Positions 1-6,273 of a DNA stretch of 19,072 nt are shown piece by piece (the first letter of the stretch is position 1; each line of letters starts with the position of its first letter). Source of the DNA: an uncultured Bacilli bacterium (GTDB lineage: Bacteria; Bacillota_I; Bacilli_A; RF39; UBA660); the NCBI GenBank assembly GCA_934098445.1, contig CAKOOW010000023.1:1-19072 (forward strand). The letters are read 5' to 3'. The notes below the pieces were generated by a model, which made no database searches, was not told where the DNA came from, and saw only the letters and a program-made list of their open reading frames with translations. A program made the position numbers and the translations under genes.

Positions 1-387
1 ATTTAGAGTTTCTTCTTCTTTTTTAATAGCAGTCTCTAAGTCTGTAATATCATTTTCTCTAATAGTAATCTGTAAAGGTAATTGATTAGTTAATTTATCT
101 AAATCTTCTTTAACATTAACTTTTAATTTTAAGACACTAGTAATCAAACCCAAGTCAGTATCTTTAAGATGAGAAAAAGCCTCTACTAAAGTTTTATTTT
201 GAGACTCTAGGGCATTGATATCATTCTTAATATGCGCAATTGTCTCATTCTTAGCAGCGATATTCTTAGTCGATTTAGCTACTATATCTTCATTTTTATT
301 CTTCTTATTATGTAATTCCGTAAGAATACTTGATTCTGGTTCGATTAAATTTTTTAGTTTTTCTAATATACTTTGGTTATTATTCAT
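1..387 (-). CDS. Coiled-coil protein, N-terminal part (runs off left edge)
   Basis: An open frame runs on the minus strand from an ATG at 387 to the window edge without a stop, giving the first 129 codons. The protein starts MNNNQSILEKLKNL and continues with long charged stretches rich in Lys, Glu, Asn and Leu and without Pro or Gly breaks, as expected for a coiled coil. No signal peptide or membrane segment is visible. The start is supported by an AGGAGAG ribosome binding site at 398-404 (10 bases upstream) and a promoter just beyond it. It lies downstream of ruvB on the same strand but has its own promoter, so it is probably a separate unit. I do not recognise the family; SMC-like or phage-like coiled-coil proteins look similar at this resolution. 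The C-terminus, which would identify it, is missing. Confidence 0.75.
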   Translation of the reverse strand, partial: MNNNQSILEKLKNLIEPESSILTELHNKKNKNEDIVAKSTKNIAAKNETIAHIKNDINALESQNKTLVEAFSHLKDTDLGLITSVLKLKVNVKEDLDKLTNQLPLQITIRENDITDLETAIKKEEETLN

Positions 388-416
388 ATCACACTAACTC
401 TCCTATTTTCATATTG

Positions 417-445
417 ATTATATCAAAATCAATACTTAAAGTAAA
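417..445 (-). promoter_or_regulatory. Sigma-A type promoter for the coiled-coil gene
   Basis: On the minus strand a perfect -10 (TATAAT, 417-422) follows a -35-like TTTACT (440-445) with a 17-base spacer. The predicted start lies about 20-25 bases upstream of the ATG at 387, next to the AGGAGAG ribosome binding site. The -35 matches consensus at 4 of 6 bases. Confidence 0.7.
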
Positions 446-458
446 TTATTTTACTTTA
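437..458. repeat. AT-rich 9-bp inverted repeat between ruvB and the coiled-coil gene
   Basis: TAAAGTAAA (437-445) and TTTACTTTA (450-458) are perfect complements around a TTAT loop. It lies 19 bases past the ruvB stop and its left arm overlaps the -35 box of the next promoter. With no G+C-rich core and no clean T-tract on the minus strand it is a poor intrinsic terminator. It could be a weak terminator for ruvB or an operator for the next gene. Confidence 0.45.
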
Positions 459-476
459 TTTTCGACCAAATATCCC

Positions 477-1472
477 TTATTTTTTATTCATTTCAATATG
501 GAGATGATTATAAGCTTTTGAAGTTGCTACTCGACCACGCTGGGTTCTTTTAATGAAACCTTCTTGTAAAAGGAAGGGTTCCACCACATCTTCAATAGTA
601 GTTGTTTCTTCCCCAATTGAGGTGGCAATGGTTCCTGCTCCCACGGGTCCCCCATTAAACTTTGTAATTAAAGCATCTAAATATTCTAAGTCAATAGAAT
701 CTAATCCTGATTCATCAACTTTTAAACGATTTAAAGCTTTCTTGGTTAACTCGACATCAATCTTGGCATAATTTTCCACCAAGGCAAAGTCGCGAACTCT
801 TTTAAATAAACGGTTAGCAATACGAGGAGTCTTACGACTTCTTTTAGCTAGCTCATAGGCAGCCTCTGTACTTATTGGCATATTTAAGACTTTAGAAGTT
901 CTTAAGATAATATCTTTTAATTCTTCATCAGTATAGTAGTTTAGTTTTTCTACTATTCCAAAACGATCTCTTAAGGGACTGGAGATATCCCCCGCTCTAG
1001 TTGTCGCCCCAACTAAAGTAAATGGTGGCAATGGTAACTTAATATTTCTAGTATTCCCATCTTGTCCAACGACAATATCTAACTCAAAATCTTCCATCGC
1101 CGGATATAAAATTTCTTCAATAAATCTTGGCATTCGATGAATTTCATCGATAAATAAGACATCCCCTTCTTCTAAATCCGAAAGAATAGCAGCCAAATCT
1201 CCAGGCTTTTCAATCGAAGGACCAGAAGCAGTCTTTATATTTACTCCTAACTCATGAGCAATAATATAAGCAAGGGTCGTTTTTCCTAGTCCCGGAGGTC
1301 CATAAAGTAAGACATGATCTAAGACTTCATCACGCATCATACAGGCTTTAATAAACACTTTTAAATTAGCTTTTATCTCTTCTTGCCCAACATATTCACT
1401 AAGAGTCTCGGGTCTAATATTCTTATCAAAATCATTATCTTTTATATTAGCATTGTAAATATCTTCCTGCAT
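477..1472 (-). CDS. ruvB: Holliday junction branch migration ATPase RuvB
   Basis: RuvB is the AAA+ motor that, with RuvA, drives branch migration of Holliday junctions in recombinational repair. The 331-aa length is normal for the family. Visible motifs are Walker A GPPGLGKT (58-65), Walker B FIDEIH (107-112), the sensor-1 stretch GATTRAG (155-161) and the arginine-finger region PLRDRFG (166-172). The C-terminal winged-helix domain carries GTIATSIGEE and ends QRGRVAT near residue 320. The start is fixed by a GGAG site lying inside the last codons of the preceding nucleotidase-like gene, whose stop is only 2 bases upstream. It is the third gene of a ruvA - HAD - ruvB operon. The stop is TAA. 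Confidence 0.98.
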   Translation of the reverse strand: MQEDIYNANIKDNDFDKNIRPETLSEYVGQEEIKANLKVFIKACMMRDEVLDHVLLYGPPGLGKTTLAYIIAHELGVNIKTASGPSIEKPGDLAAILSDLEEGDVLFIDEIHRMPRFIEEILYPAMEDFELDIVVGQDGNTRNIKLPLPPFTLVGATTRAGDISSPLRDRFGIVEKLNYYTDEELKDIILRTSKVLNMPISTEAAYELAKRSRKTPRIANRLFKRVRDFALVENYAKIDVELTKKALNRLKVDESGLDSIDLEYLDALITKFNGGPVGAGTIATSIGEETTTIEDVVEPFLLQEGFIKRTQRGRVATSKAYNHLHIEMNKK

Positions 1473-1474
1473 AC

Positions 1475-2041
1475 TTATTCTCCTTTAATTATATTGTATA
1501 CTTCTTGAAATCCAGAAGCTCTTAACCCTTTATACTCCTTATTATACCAAGTATCAATTAATATTGTTTTTACCCCACATTTAGATACATCTTCTATTTG
1601 AATAATTGCATCATCAATAAAATAATCAATTCCTAATTCTTGACATTTTTGCCCCTTACGAGATAAATTTATATAACACTCTTTAAATTTAAAGCCTTTA
1701 GATGTTAAATCATTTTTAGTAAGACTTAAGACATCAATGACTTCATCAGCACTTCTTCTTGTCAAAAAGTAAATCTCATACCCTTCTTCATAGAGTTTAT
1801 CTAAGTAATATAAAGCATCGCCTTTAGGCGTTGCTTTTAAGTAAAGATTATTCTTCCGAAAAAATTTAAGAAAAGCTTTTTTTGTCTCACCAGTCCAATA
1901 AAACCTTTCTTTAAAATCATACTTAGTCTTATCTTTAAATCCTTTATTCTCAACATATACTTTATCGTAATAAAGAGCAGCCTCATCAATGACTTCTAAA
2001 GTATTCATTACTGTATCATCTATATCAATCCCTATTTTCAT
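1475..2041 (-). CDS. HAD-superfamily 5'(3')-deoxyribonucleotidase-like protein
   Basis: This 188-aa cytosolic protein has the HAD phosphatase signature: motif I DIDDT (D6 nucleophile, D8 general acid), a motif II threonine in YFLTRR (T94), lysines at 129-132 as motif III candidates, and motif IV FIDDA (D143, D144). The late LIDTWYN segment (about 161-167) resembles the cytosolic NT5C / YorS-type nucleotidases that dephosphorylate (deoxy)nucleoside monophosphates. Family membership is clear; the substrate is inferred. It sits between ruvA and ruvB with gaps of 3 and 2 bases, so it is translated from the same mRNA, and the ruvB ribosome binding site lies in its 3' end. A nucleotide-salvage role beside a repair operon may simply reflect operon packing. 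Confidence 0.85.
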   Translation of the reverse strand: MKIGIDIDDTVMNTLEVIDEAALYYDKVYVENKGFKDKTKYDFKERFYWTGETKKAFLKFFRKNNLYLKATPKGDALYYLDKLYEEGYEIYFLTRRSADEVIDVLSLTKNDLTSKGFKFKECYINLSRKGQKCQELGIDYFIDDAIIQIEDVSKCGVKTILIDTWYNKEYKGLRASGFQEVYNIIKGE

Positions 2042-2044
2042 CTC

Positions 2045-2602
2045 TTACCTACTCATTAATAATTTTAATGCTTCCTTTATTTGACTTTCTAATTCTTTAG
2101 TCGCATCTACTTTTGGTAATATCGCCTTAATATCATTCTTTTTATACCCTAAAGATTCTAAGACACTAACTAATTCATCTAAGTCCTTAACAGCAAATAA
2201 GTCTTGATGATCAGCAAGTTTTCCTTTTAAGTCTAAGATAATCTGTCTAGCTAGCTTATCTCCAACCTTAGGAAACTTTGTTAAGTATACTAGATTTTCT
2301 CTTTCAATTGCCTCAATTACATCAGCCGTATTACCTGTTGATACCATCGGCAAAGCCATTTTAGGCCCTAATCCTTTAACATTAATTAGTCTTAAAAATA
2401 AGTTCTTCTCTTCTTTTTTCTTAAAACCATATAGAGTATATTCATCTTCTCTAATATAGTTATATAAGTAGATAGTATACTCTAAATTTTCTCTATAAAC
2501 ATAAGGGTTACCAACATAGATTTGATAGCCAATATTATTATTTTCAATGACAACAAAATTTGTCCCAATTTCTTTTATGATTCCTGTTATATAGTTATAC
2601 AT
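2045..2602 (-). CDS. ruvA: Holliday junction DNA-binding protein RuvA
   Basis: RuvA binds the four-way junction as a tetramer and loads RuvB. At 185 aa it is slightly short for the family (usually about 190-205). It has the N-terminal OB-fold (1-62, opening MYNYITGIIKE and including the YTLYGF strand), two helix-hairpin-helix motifs (VKGLGPKMAL at 75-84; FPKVGDKLARQ at 110-120, running into LKGKL), and a short C-terminal domain III (about 141-185) that contacts RuvB. It is the first gene of the operon. The start is set by an AAGGAAG site 8 bases upstream and a strong promoter whose start point is only about 18 bases from the ATG. The stop is TAA. Confidence 0.97.
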   Translation of the reverse strand: MYNYITGIIKEIGTNFVVIENNNIGYQIYVGNPYVYRENLEYTIYLYNYIREDEYTLYGFKKKEEKNLFLRLINVKGLGPKMALPMVSTGNTADVIEAIERENLVYLTKFPKVGDKLARQIILDLKGKLADHQDLFAVKDLDELVSVLESLGYKKNDIKAILPKVDATKELESQIKEALKLLMSR

Positions 2603-2626
2603 TTTTAAAACTTCCTTTTCTTTCCC

Positions 2627-2655
2627 ATAGTACCAACCTCCCCTCTCTTTGTCAA
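2627..2655 (-). promoter_or_regulatory. Strong promoter of the ruvA-HAD-ruvB operon
   Basis: A perfect -35 (TTGACA, 2650-2655) and a 5-of-6 -10 (TACTAT, 2627-2632) are separated by exactly 17 bases on the minus strand. The predicted transcript starts near 2620 and reaches the ruvA ATG after about 18 bases, leaving room only for the ribosome binding site. No LexA-type operator was seen overlapping it. Confidence 0.85.
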
Positions 2656-2825
2656 GATGAGATTAGTCTTTTTTTAGTGTTTTTACTTTACTGATGGTGG
2701 TATCAATTTACCCCTCTATATATAATATATTAGGAGTACCCCTCGATTTTAATTCAAAAATGCTAAACTTTTTTAAAAAATCTTGAATTTTCTTTAGATA
2801 TTTACTTTCTGTAATTTTGAGTTGT
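2656..2825. other. Non-coding gap between the ruv promoter and the glycine-rich gene's terminator
   Basis: No supportable gene is present. TACCCCTC occurs twice (about 2709 and 2737), flanking a run of alternating T and A. AATTCAA (2751-2757) has an imperfect partner TTGAATT (2783-2789). None of these reaches the standard for a named element. Confidence 0.4.
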
Positions 2826-2851
2826 AAAAAGACTATGGACTCTCCATAGTC
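2826..2851 (-). terminator. Rho-independent terminator of the glycine-rich protein gene
   Basis: GACTATGGA (2831-2839) and TCCATAGTC (2843-2851) form a perfect 9-bp stem with a 3-base loop. On the minus strand it is followed by five T residues (2826-2830). It lies 26 bases past the stop codon at 2877. Confidence 0.88.
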
Positions 2852-2876
2852 AGTTGGAAAATATTTCTAAGAATTT

Positions 2877-4040
2877 TTAATCAGTGGTTATTAAAGTTAT
2901 CTTAGCGTAACCATTTCCTTCTTTACTACAACTTTCATCTGGAGTTTCAGATTTACAAGTTGTAGAAGTAGTTTTAGTATTTTCTTCCGTTGATTCAGTA
3001 CATTCATAACAGTACATAACTTTTTGAGTTAATAAAGAATTGCCAATATAACCGGAACCACCTCCGCCGCCACCAGCATAATCAGAAGCTCCACCACCGT
3101 AAAAACCATTACCACCTTGACCGCCGCCATCGCCTCCAATACTATAACCACCTTGACCAAAAGTTCCATTATAAATATTCGTCGAATTACTACGTGAATC
3201 TATAGAAGTAGAAGTACCCCCTGATGTTTGAGTGGCGCCTTGAGCAGTTGGAGTAATTGATTCCATTGTGTTCTCTTTTCCTTTCCCACCAGCACTTCCG
3301 ATAAAACCGCCTCCAGAACCACCATAACCAAAAGCCCATTCGGAGCCGCCGCCTCCACCAGCGACGATAAGTAAGGATGAAAGATTATTTTTAAAGGTTG
3401 ATAATTTTCCTGAGGATAAAGCAATGTAGGTGGCACCTCCACCAGCCGGAATAATATAATTGGTATTCTCACCTTTATTTTCACCGAACCTGCCAATATT
3501 GATATAAAGTTTATCATTTTTAGATAAAGTAATTTGACCGGTCGCATATCCGCCATATCCTCCAGTCACGTGAAACCAGCCGCCACCTTGAGCGCCCCAA
3601 ACCTCTAATTTATAGGTTCCAGAGATAGGAACTGTAAATACTCCTTCGGAATCACTATAATCATAATTAGCTAAAACACCATCTTTAAAATAAACATTAC
3701 ACTTACTTCTAGTAGTTATATTTTTAGTTATTAAAGACCATTTTTCATAATCCCACTCACCAATGGCATTATTATCACAGACCACTTTTTCGGCAATGTA
3801 ACCATCACTTTTCTGTGGTAATGTCTTGGAATACTCTCCATTAATATAAGCTCCAATGACTACATCACCAGAAATAAAATCACCAACAGTTGTCCTTATG
3901 ACTTCCGTATCTTTAGACACACTAAACTTTGAATAGGTAAAATATATCCCTAGAATAAAACAACCTAGACAAAGAAAACCCATATAAAAATATTTTGCAT
4001 ATCTCTTAAATCTTATTTTTCTTAAGTACTTATTTTTCAT
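2877..4040 (-). CDS. Membrane-anchored glycine-rich surface protein
   Basis: This 387-aa protein has a Lys/Arg-rich N-terminus, one transmembrane segment (about 18-36) acting as an uncleaved signal anchor, and an outside portion. Residues 45-120 are a small domain with two cysteines (C88, C114). Residues about 130-385 are strongly glycine-rich, opening with GTYKLEVWGAQGGG and containing LLIVAGGGGGS and GGGGGGSGYIG. This matches the glycine-rich domain family (PF12810-like) also found in ALK-type receptors and many gut Firmicutes surface proteins. Four more cysteines (344, 347, 362, 371) cluster near the end, so all six external cysteines could pair. The start has an AGGGTGG ribosome binding site (4044-4050). 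It is monocistronic, lies downstream of the Tad-like operon, and is separated from it by a terminator. The function is unknown; adhesion or matrix formation is a guess. Stop TAA. Confidence 0.88.
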   Translation of the reverse strand: MKNKYLRKIRFKRYAKYFYMGFLCLGCFILGIYFTYSKFSVSKDTEVIRTTVGDFISGDVVIGAYINGEYSKTLPQKSDGYIAEKVVCDNNAIGEWDYEKWSLITKNITTRSKCNVYFKDGVLANYDYSDSEGVFTVPISGTYKLEVWGAQGGGWFHVTGGYGGYATGQITLSKNDKLYINIGRFGENKGENTNYIIPAGGGATYIALSSGKLSTFKNNLSSLLIVAGGGGGSEWAFGYGGSGGGFIGSAGGKGKENTMESITPTAQGATQTSGGTSTSIDSRSNSTNIYNGTFGQGGYSIGGDGGGQGGNGFYGGGASDYAGGGGGGSGYIGNSLLTQKVMYCYECTESTEENTKTTSTTCKSETPDESCSKEGNGYAKITLITTD

Positions 4041-4050
4041 AATCCACCCT

Positions 4051-4069
4051 TTTCATAGAGTTCGTAACT
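4051..4069. repeat. Inverted copy of the palindrome arm, abutting a ribosome binding site
   Basis: TTTCATAGAGTTCGTAACT here is the exact reverse complement of 4312-4330, about 240 bases away. It directly adjoins the AGGGTGG ribosome binding site (4044-4050) of the glycine-rich protein gene. Confidence 0.85.
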
Positions 4070-4107
4070 TCAAGAAAGTCTTAGGTGAATACTGGCTTGG
4101 AAGGCGA

Positions 4108-4127
4108 TTTGACCAGAATTTTGACTA
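4108..4127. repeat. 20-base direct repeat, copy 1
   Basis: TTTGACCAGAATTTTGACTA is identical to 4200-4219, with a repeat period of 92 bases. Each copy contains TTGAC twice, 12 bases apart. Flanking bases differ, so the identity is confined to the 20 bases. Confidence 0.85.
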
Positions 4128-4199
4128 GAAATAAGCAATGCTTCTTATACAGGATATTTTCTGGAAAGTTAGATAATATCTAGGATTATTTGATATTTC

Positions 4200-4219
4200 T
4201 TTGACCAGAATTTTGACTA
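4200..4219. repeat. 20-base direct repeat, copy 2
   Basis: Exact copy of 4108-4127. The second half, TTGACT, could act as a weak -35 box on the plus strand, but no good -10 follows at 16-18 bases, so a promoter role is not supported. Confidence 0.85.
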
Positions 4220-4303
4220 TTAAAAAGTTAGTTTACTAAGGAAAAATGCTTAAATATATGATAATATCTAAGTATAATGATAAAAATAAGAACAGGAAAT
4301 GGG

Positions 4304-4330
4304 TTTCATAGAGTTACGAACTCTATGAAA
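4304..4330. repeat. 27-base palindrome (12-bp stem, 3-base loop)
   Basis: TTTCATAGAGTT (4304-4315), ACG, then AACTCTATGAAA (4319-4330) form a perfect stem. Neither side has the uninterrupted T-tract of a strong terminator. One arm plus the loop recurs inverted at 4051-4069, so two alternative pairings are possible in a minus-strand transcript. Confidence 0.85.
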
Positions 4331-4547
4331 GAAAATGTAAACCAAACGTCAAGACTAATACTTTACAAAGCCAGTATTTATAGGACTTTCACCAATTTTG
4401 CCACAGCTATGGCGAAATTCATTATTCCTATTTTTTATATAAAATACATCAAAAAATAATTGTAATTTTACGAACTTTAAGGTAGTATACTATATACTTT
4501 AGATGATACAGCCTCAAAGAATATTTTCATTATTTATATAGGGTATC

Positions 4548-4572
4548 AAAAAAAGAACTCTTTATGAGTTCT
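4548..4572 (-). terminator. Rho-independent terminator of the Tad-like operon
   Basis: On the minus strand AGAACTC and GAGTTCT (4566-4572 and 4554-4560) form a perfect 7-bp stem around a 5-base loop, followed by six T residues (4548-4553). The stem begins within the TAG stop of the tadC-like gene, so transcription ends directly after the last gene. Confidence 0.88.
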
Positions 4573-5359
4573 AACCATTCATCATCTGCATTACAGCAAG
4601 GACTAAGAGAATCATAACGCCAAGACCAGTGGAAATAAGCATACTCATAGTCTTATTTTCCATCTTATCTAATCTTTCTTTGTATTTCGTATCACGAGCT
4701 TTTTGTTGAAGATTAGAAATAGATCTAGAGAAATTTAATAACTGTTCTTGTTTTCTATCTTGACGACCTAAACCTAAACGATAAAGTAAACGCATCATAC
4801 GCATAGAATCTCTTACCGGATAAGTTCTAGCAAACTCCATATAAGGTTCAATGGAACTATCACCAGAATTAATCTTGGCAATCATTTCAAGTAAGCCCTT
4901 CTTAAAGATTTCAGGAGCCGTATCAACACTTTTACCAATCGCAACTGGTACGGTATAGTGTTGAATTAAGATTTCTAAACCTTTTAAGTAATGAGGCAAC
5001 ATCGCATCAATCGTATGTAAGTTATTTTTATAATAACTCTTTAGATTACTATAACTAGATTTAAACATTAAAATTCCGGCGACAATTGCCACTATCACAT
5101 AGATATAACTAAACTTATTAATAAAGAAACAAATAACTAATAAAGCAGTTACTAATCCAGTGGTAATTCTTTTTCCAAATAAGTAGTCAGGATCAACACC
5201 TTCTCCATACTTAGTACGGACTAAAAAGTCATAATCACTTTCTTTAAATCTTAAGAAGTAACCAACATTATCATTAATACACTTTTTAATATCAATTACC
5301 TTGGTCTTATTTAAAACAAAGATATATAAAGCGGATAATCCTAATATTTCAAAATACAT
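4571..5359 (-). CDS. tadC: TadC-like inner-membrane platform protein (T2SSF family)
   Basis: TadC and TadB are homologues of the GspF/PilC platform on which Tad ATPases act during pilin assembly. The 262-aa protein has an N-terminal hydrophobic stretch (about 4-16), a pair of transmembrane helices (about 66-99), a cytoplasmic helical T2SSF domain (about 105-235: Asp/Met-rich helix TIDAMLPHYLKGLEI, a turn around SGDSSIEPYM, then LYRLGLGR) and a terminal transmembrane helix (about 238-258). This topology is typical of the family. It is the last gene; its ATG lies 2 bases after the tadB-like stop, and its ribosome binding site (GGGGGTTGAG) is in that gene's end, suggesting coupled translation. 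Assignment as TadC rather than TadB rests on order and length. Stop TAG. Confidence 0.82.
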   Translation of the reverse strand: MYFEILGLSALYIFVLNKTKVIDIKKCINDNVGYFLRFKESDYDFLVRTKYGEGVDPDYLFGKRITTGLVTALLVICFFINKFSYIYVIVAIVAGILMFKSSYSNLKSYYKNNLHTIDAMLPHYLKGLEILIQHYTVPVAIGKSVDTAPEIFKKGLLEMIAKINSGDSSIEPYMEFARTYPVRDSMRMMRLLYRLGLGRQDRKQEQLLNFSRSISNLQQKARDTKYKERLDKMENKTMSMLISTGLGVMILLVLAVMQMMNG

Positions 5360-5361
5360 AT

Positions 5362-6264
5362 CTACTCAACCCCCACATCTTCATTGTAATATTTTTCTCC
5401 TGTTAACAAGAAGTAACAGTTGATAATAATAATTAAGTGTAAGATTAATTTAACATACCACATATCTAGTAATTTAATATATGAGTCTTTACCAAGAAGG
5501 AACTGCATAACGGCCGCTAGTAGGAACAAAGCCATACCGAAAGTTAAGAATTTCTTATGGAAGTTTGCTCTATCCATACGGTCTCGATAAACACTTTCTA
5601 CTAAAGCATCGATATCTAAAGACATATTTTCTAATGACTCCCCAGCATCACGGGAACCTTCCTTAGTAATCTGGTAGAACAATTGGTGCATGTTTTTAAC
5701 CATATAATAAGGATACTTTTCATTGAAATAAGCAATCGATTGATCGATGGTACCATTAGCATAAGCCATATTTATCATCATCTGAACATCATCTACGACG
5801 GGTTTTTCTAAGATACCAGATTCGACAACACCTTCTAGGGACTTAACAAAACTCTGAGTCGTATTAAATTCCATGATAACATTAGTCGTATAAGTCTGAA
5901 TCTGTTCGAAGATATATTCTGAATAGATTCTTTGCGTACGTAAATAAGATAAATATGGGATAAAAGCAATAGCAATCACGGCATATATAATAGTTATAAA
6001 TAGATTATAGAAGTAAAGATAAGCAATACCTCCCGCAACAACTCCAAATAAAACAACTTGACTAATATATTGTTTAACAGTATATTCCTCACCTAGCTCT
6101 TTAGTTTTCTCTCGGACTTGTTTAAAACTATAAGGAGCATACTTATCATAAAGACTAGTAACACCATCTTGAATAAATTTAAAAGCTCCTTTAGCACCAT
6201 CGGTGGCATTCATACGATAAGAATAAGCAAAGAGTGCTAAAGCTATTAAGATTATTAATTCCAT
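5362..6264 (-). CDS. tadB: TadB-like inner-membrane platform protein (T2SSF family)
   Basis: This 300-aa protein has an N-terminal transmembrane segment (about 2-16), two adjacent transmembrane helices (about 66-107), a cytoplasmic helical T2SSF domain (about 115-235, with YTTNVIMEFNTTQSFVKSLE and a later YQITKEGSRDAGESLENMS segment), and two C-terminal transmembrane segments (about 238-257 and 270-288). That is the architecture of TadB, the partner of TadC in the assembly platform. The ribosome binding site is a consensus AGGAGG 5 bases before the ATG. It follows the ATPase gene by 9 bases and precedes the tadC-like gene by 2, the usual tadA-tadB-tadC order. Stop TAG. The family is secure; the split between B and C roles is inferred. 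Confidence 0.83.
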   Translation of the reverse strand: MELIILIALALFAYSYRMNATDGAKGAFKFIQDGVTSLYDKYAPYSFKQVREKTKELGEEYTVKQYISQVVLFGVVAGGIAYLYFYNLFITIIYAVIAIAFIPYLSYLRTQRIYSEYIFEQIQTYTTNVIMEFNTTQSFVKSLEGVVESGILEKPVVDDVQMMINMAYANGTIDQSIAYFNEKYPYYMVKNMHQLFYQITKEGSRDAGESLENMSLDIDALVESVYRDRMDRANFHKKFLTFGMALFLLAAVMQFLLGKDSYIKLLDMWYVKLILHLIIIINCYFLLTGEKYYNEDVGVE

Positions 6265-6273
6265 ATTGTCCTC

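Larger units (their letters stand above)
4041..4570. other. 530-base non-coding region with palindrome and repeats
   Basis: No convincing gene is present. It holds a 19-base sequence by the glycine-rich gene (4051-4069) whose inverse lies at 4312-4330 within a 27-base palindrome; a 20-base direct repeat (4108-4127 and 4200-4219); a further copy of TTACGAACT at 4468-4476; a small palindrome AGTATA-CTA-TATACT (4484-4498); and the terminator of the Tad-like operon. Frames across 4260-4460 are interrupted on the minus strand. The region may be a 5' leader, a relic of a small mobile element, or both. Confidence 0.6.

Noticed and set aside
477..2602. LexA/SOS control of the ruv operon
   Set aside because: I saw no CGAAC-N4-GTTCG-like operator near the promoter at 2627-2655.
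3200..3556. 118-codon minus-strand frame inside the glycine-rich gene
   Set aside because: It is in another frame of a Gly-rich coding region, where such long shadows are common; the 387-aa frame has the signal anchor, domain and ribosome binding site.
4277..4459. Plus-strand 60-codon open frame
   Set aside because: No ribosome binding site, its sequence runs through the 27-base palindrome, and the protein resembles no domain I know. It is most likely chance or a relic.
4041..4570. CRISPR array
   Set aside because: Only two copies of a 20-base repeat with a single 72-base interval; no regular spacing and no cas genes.
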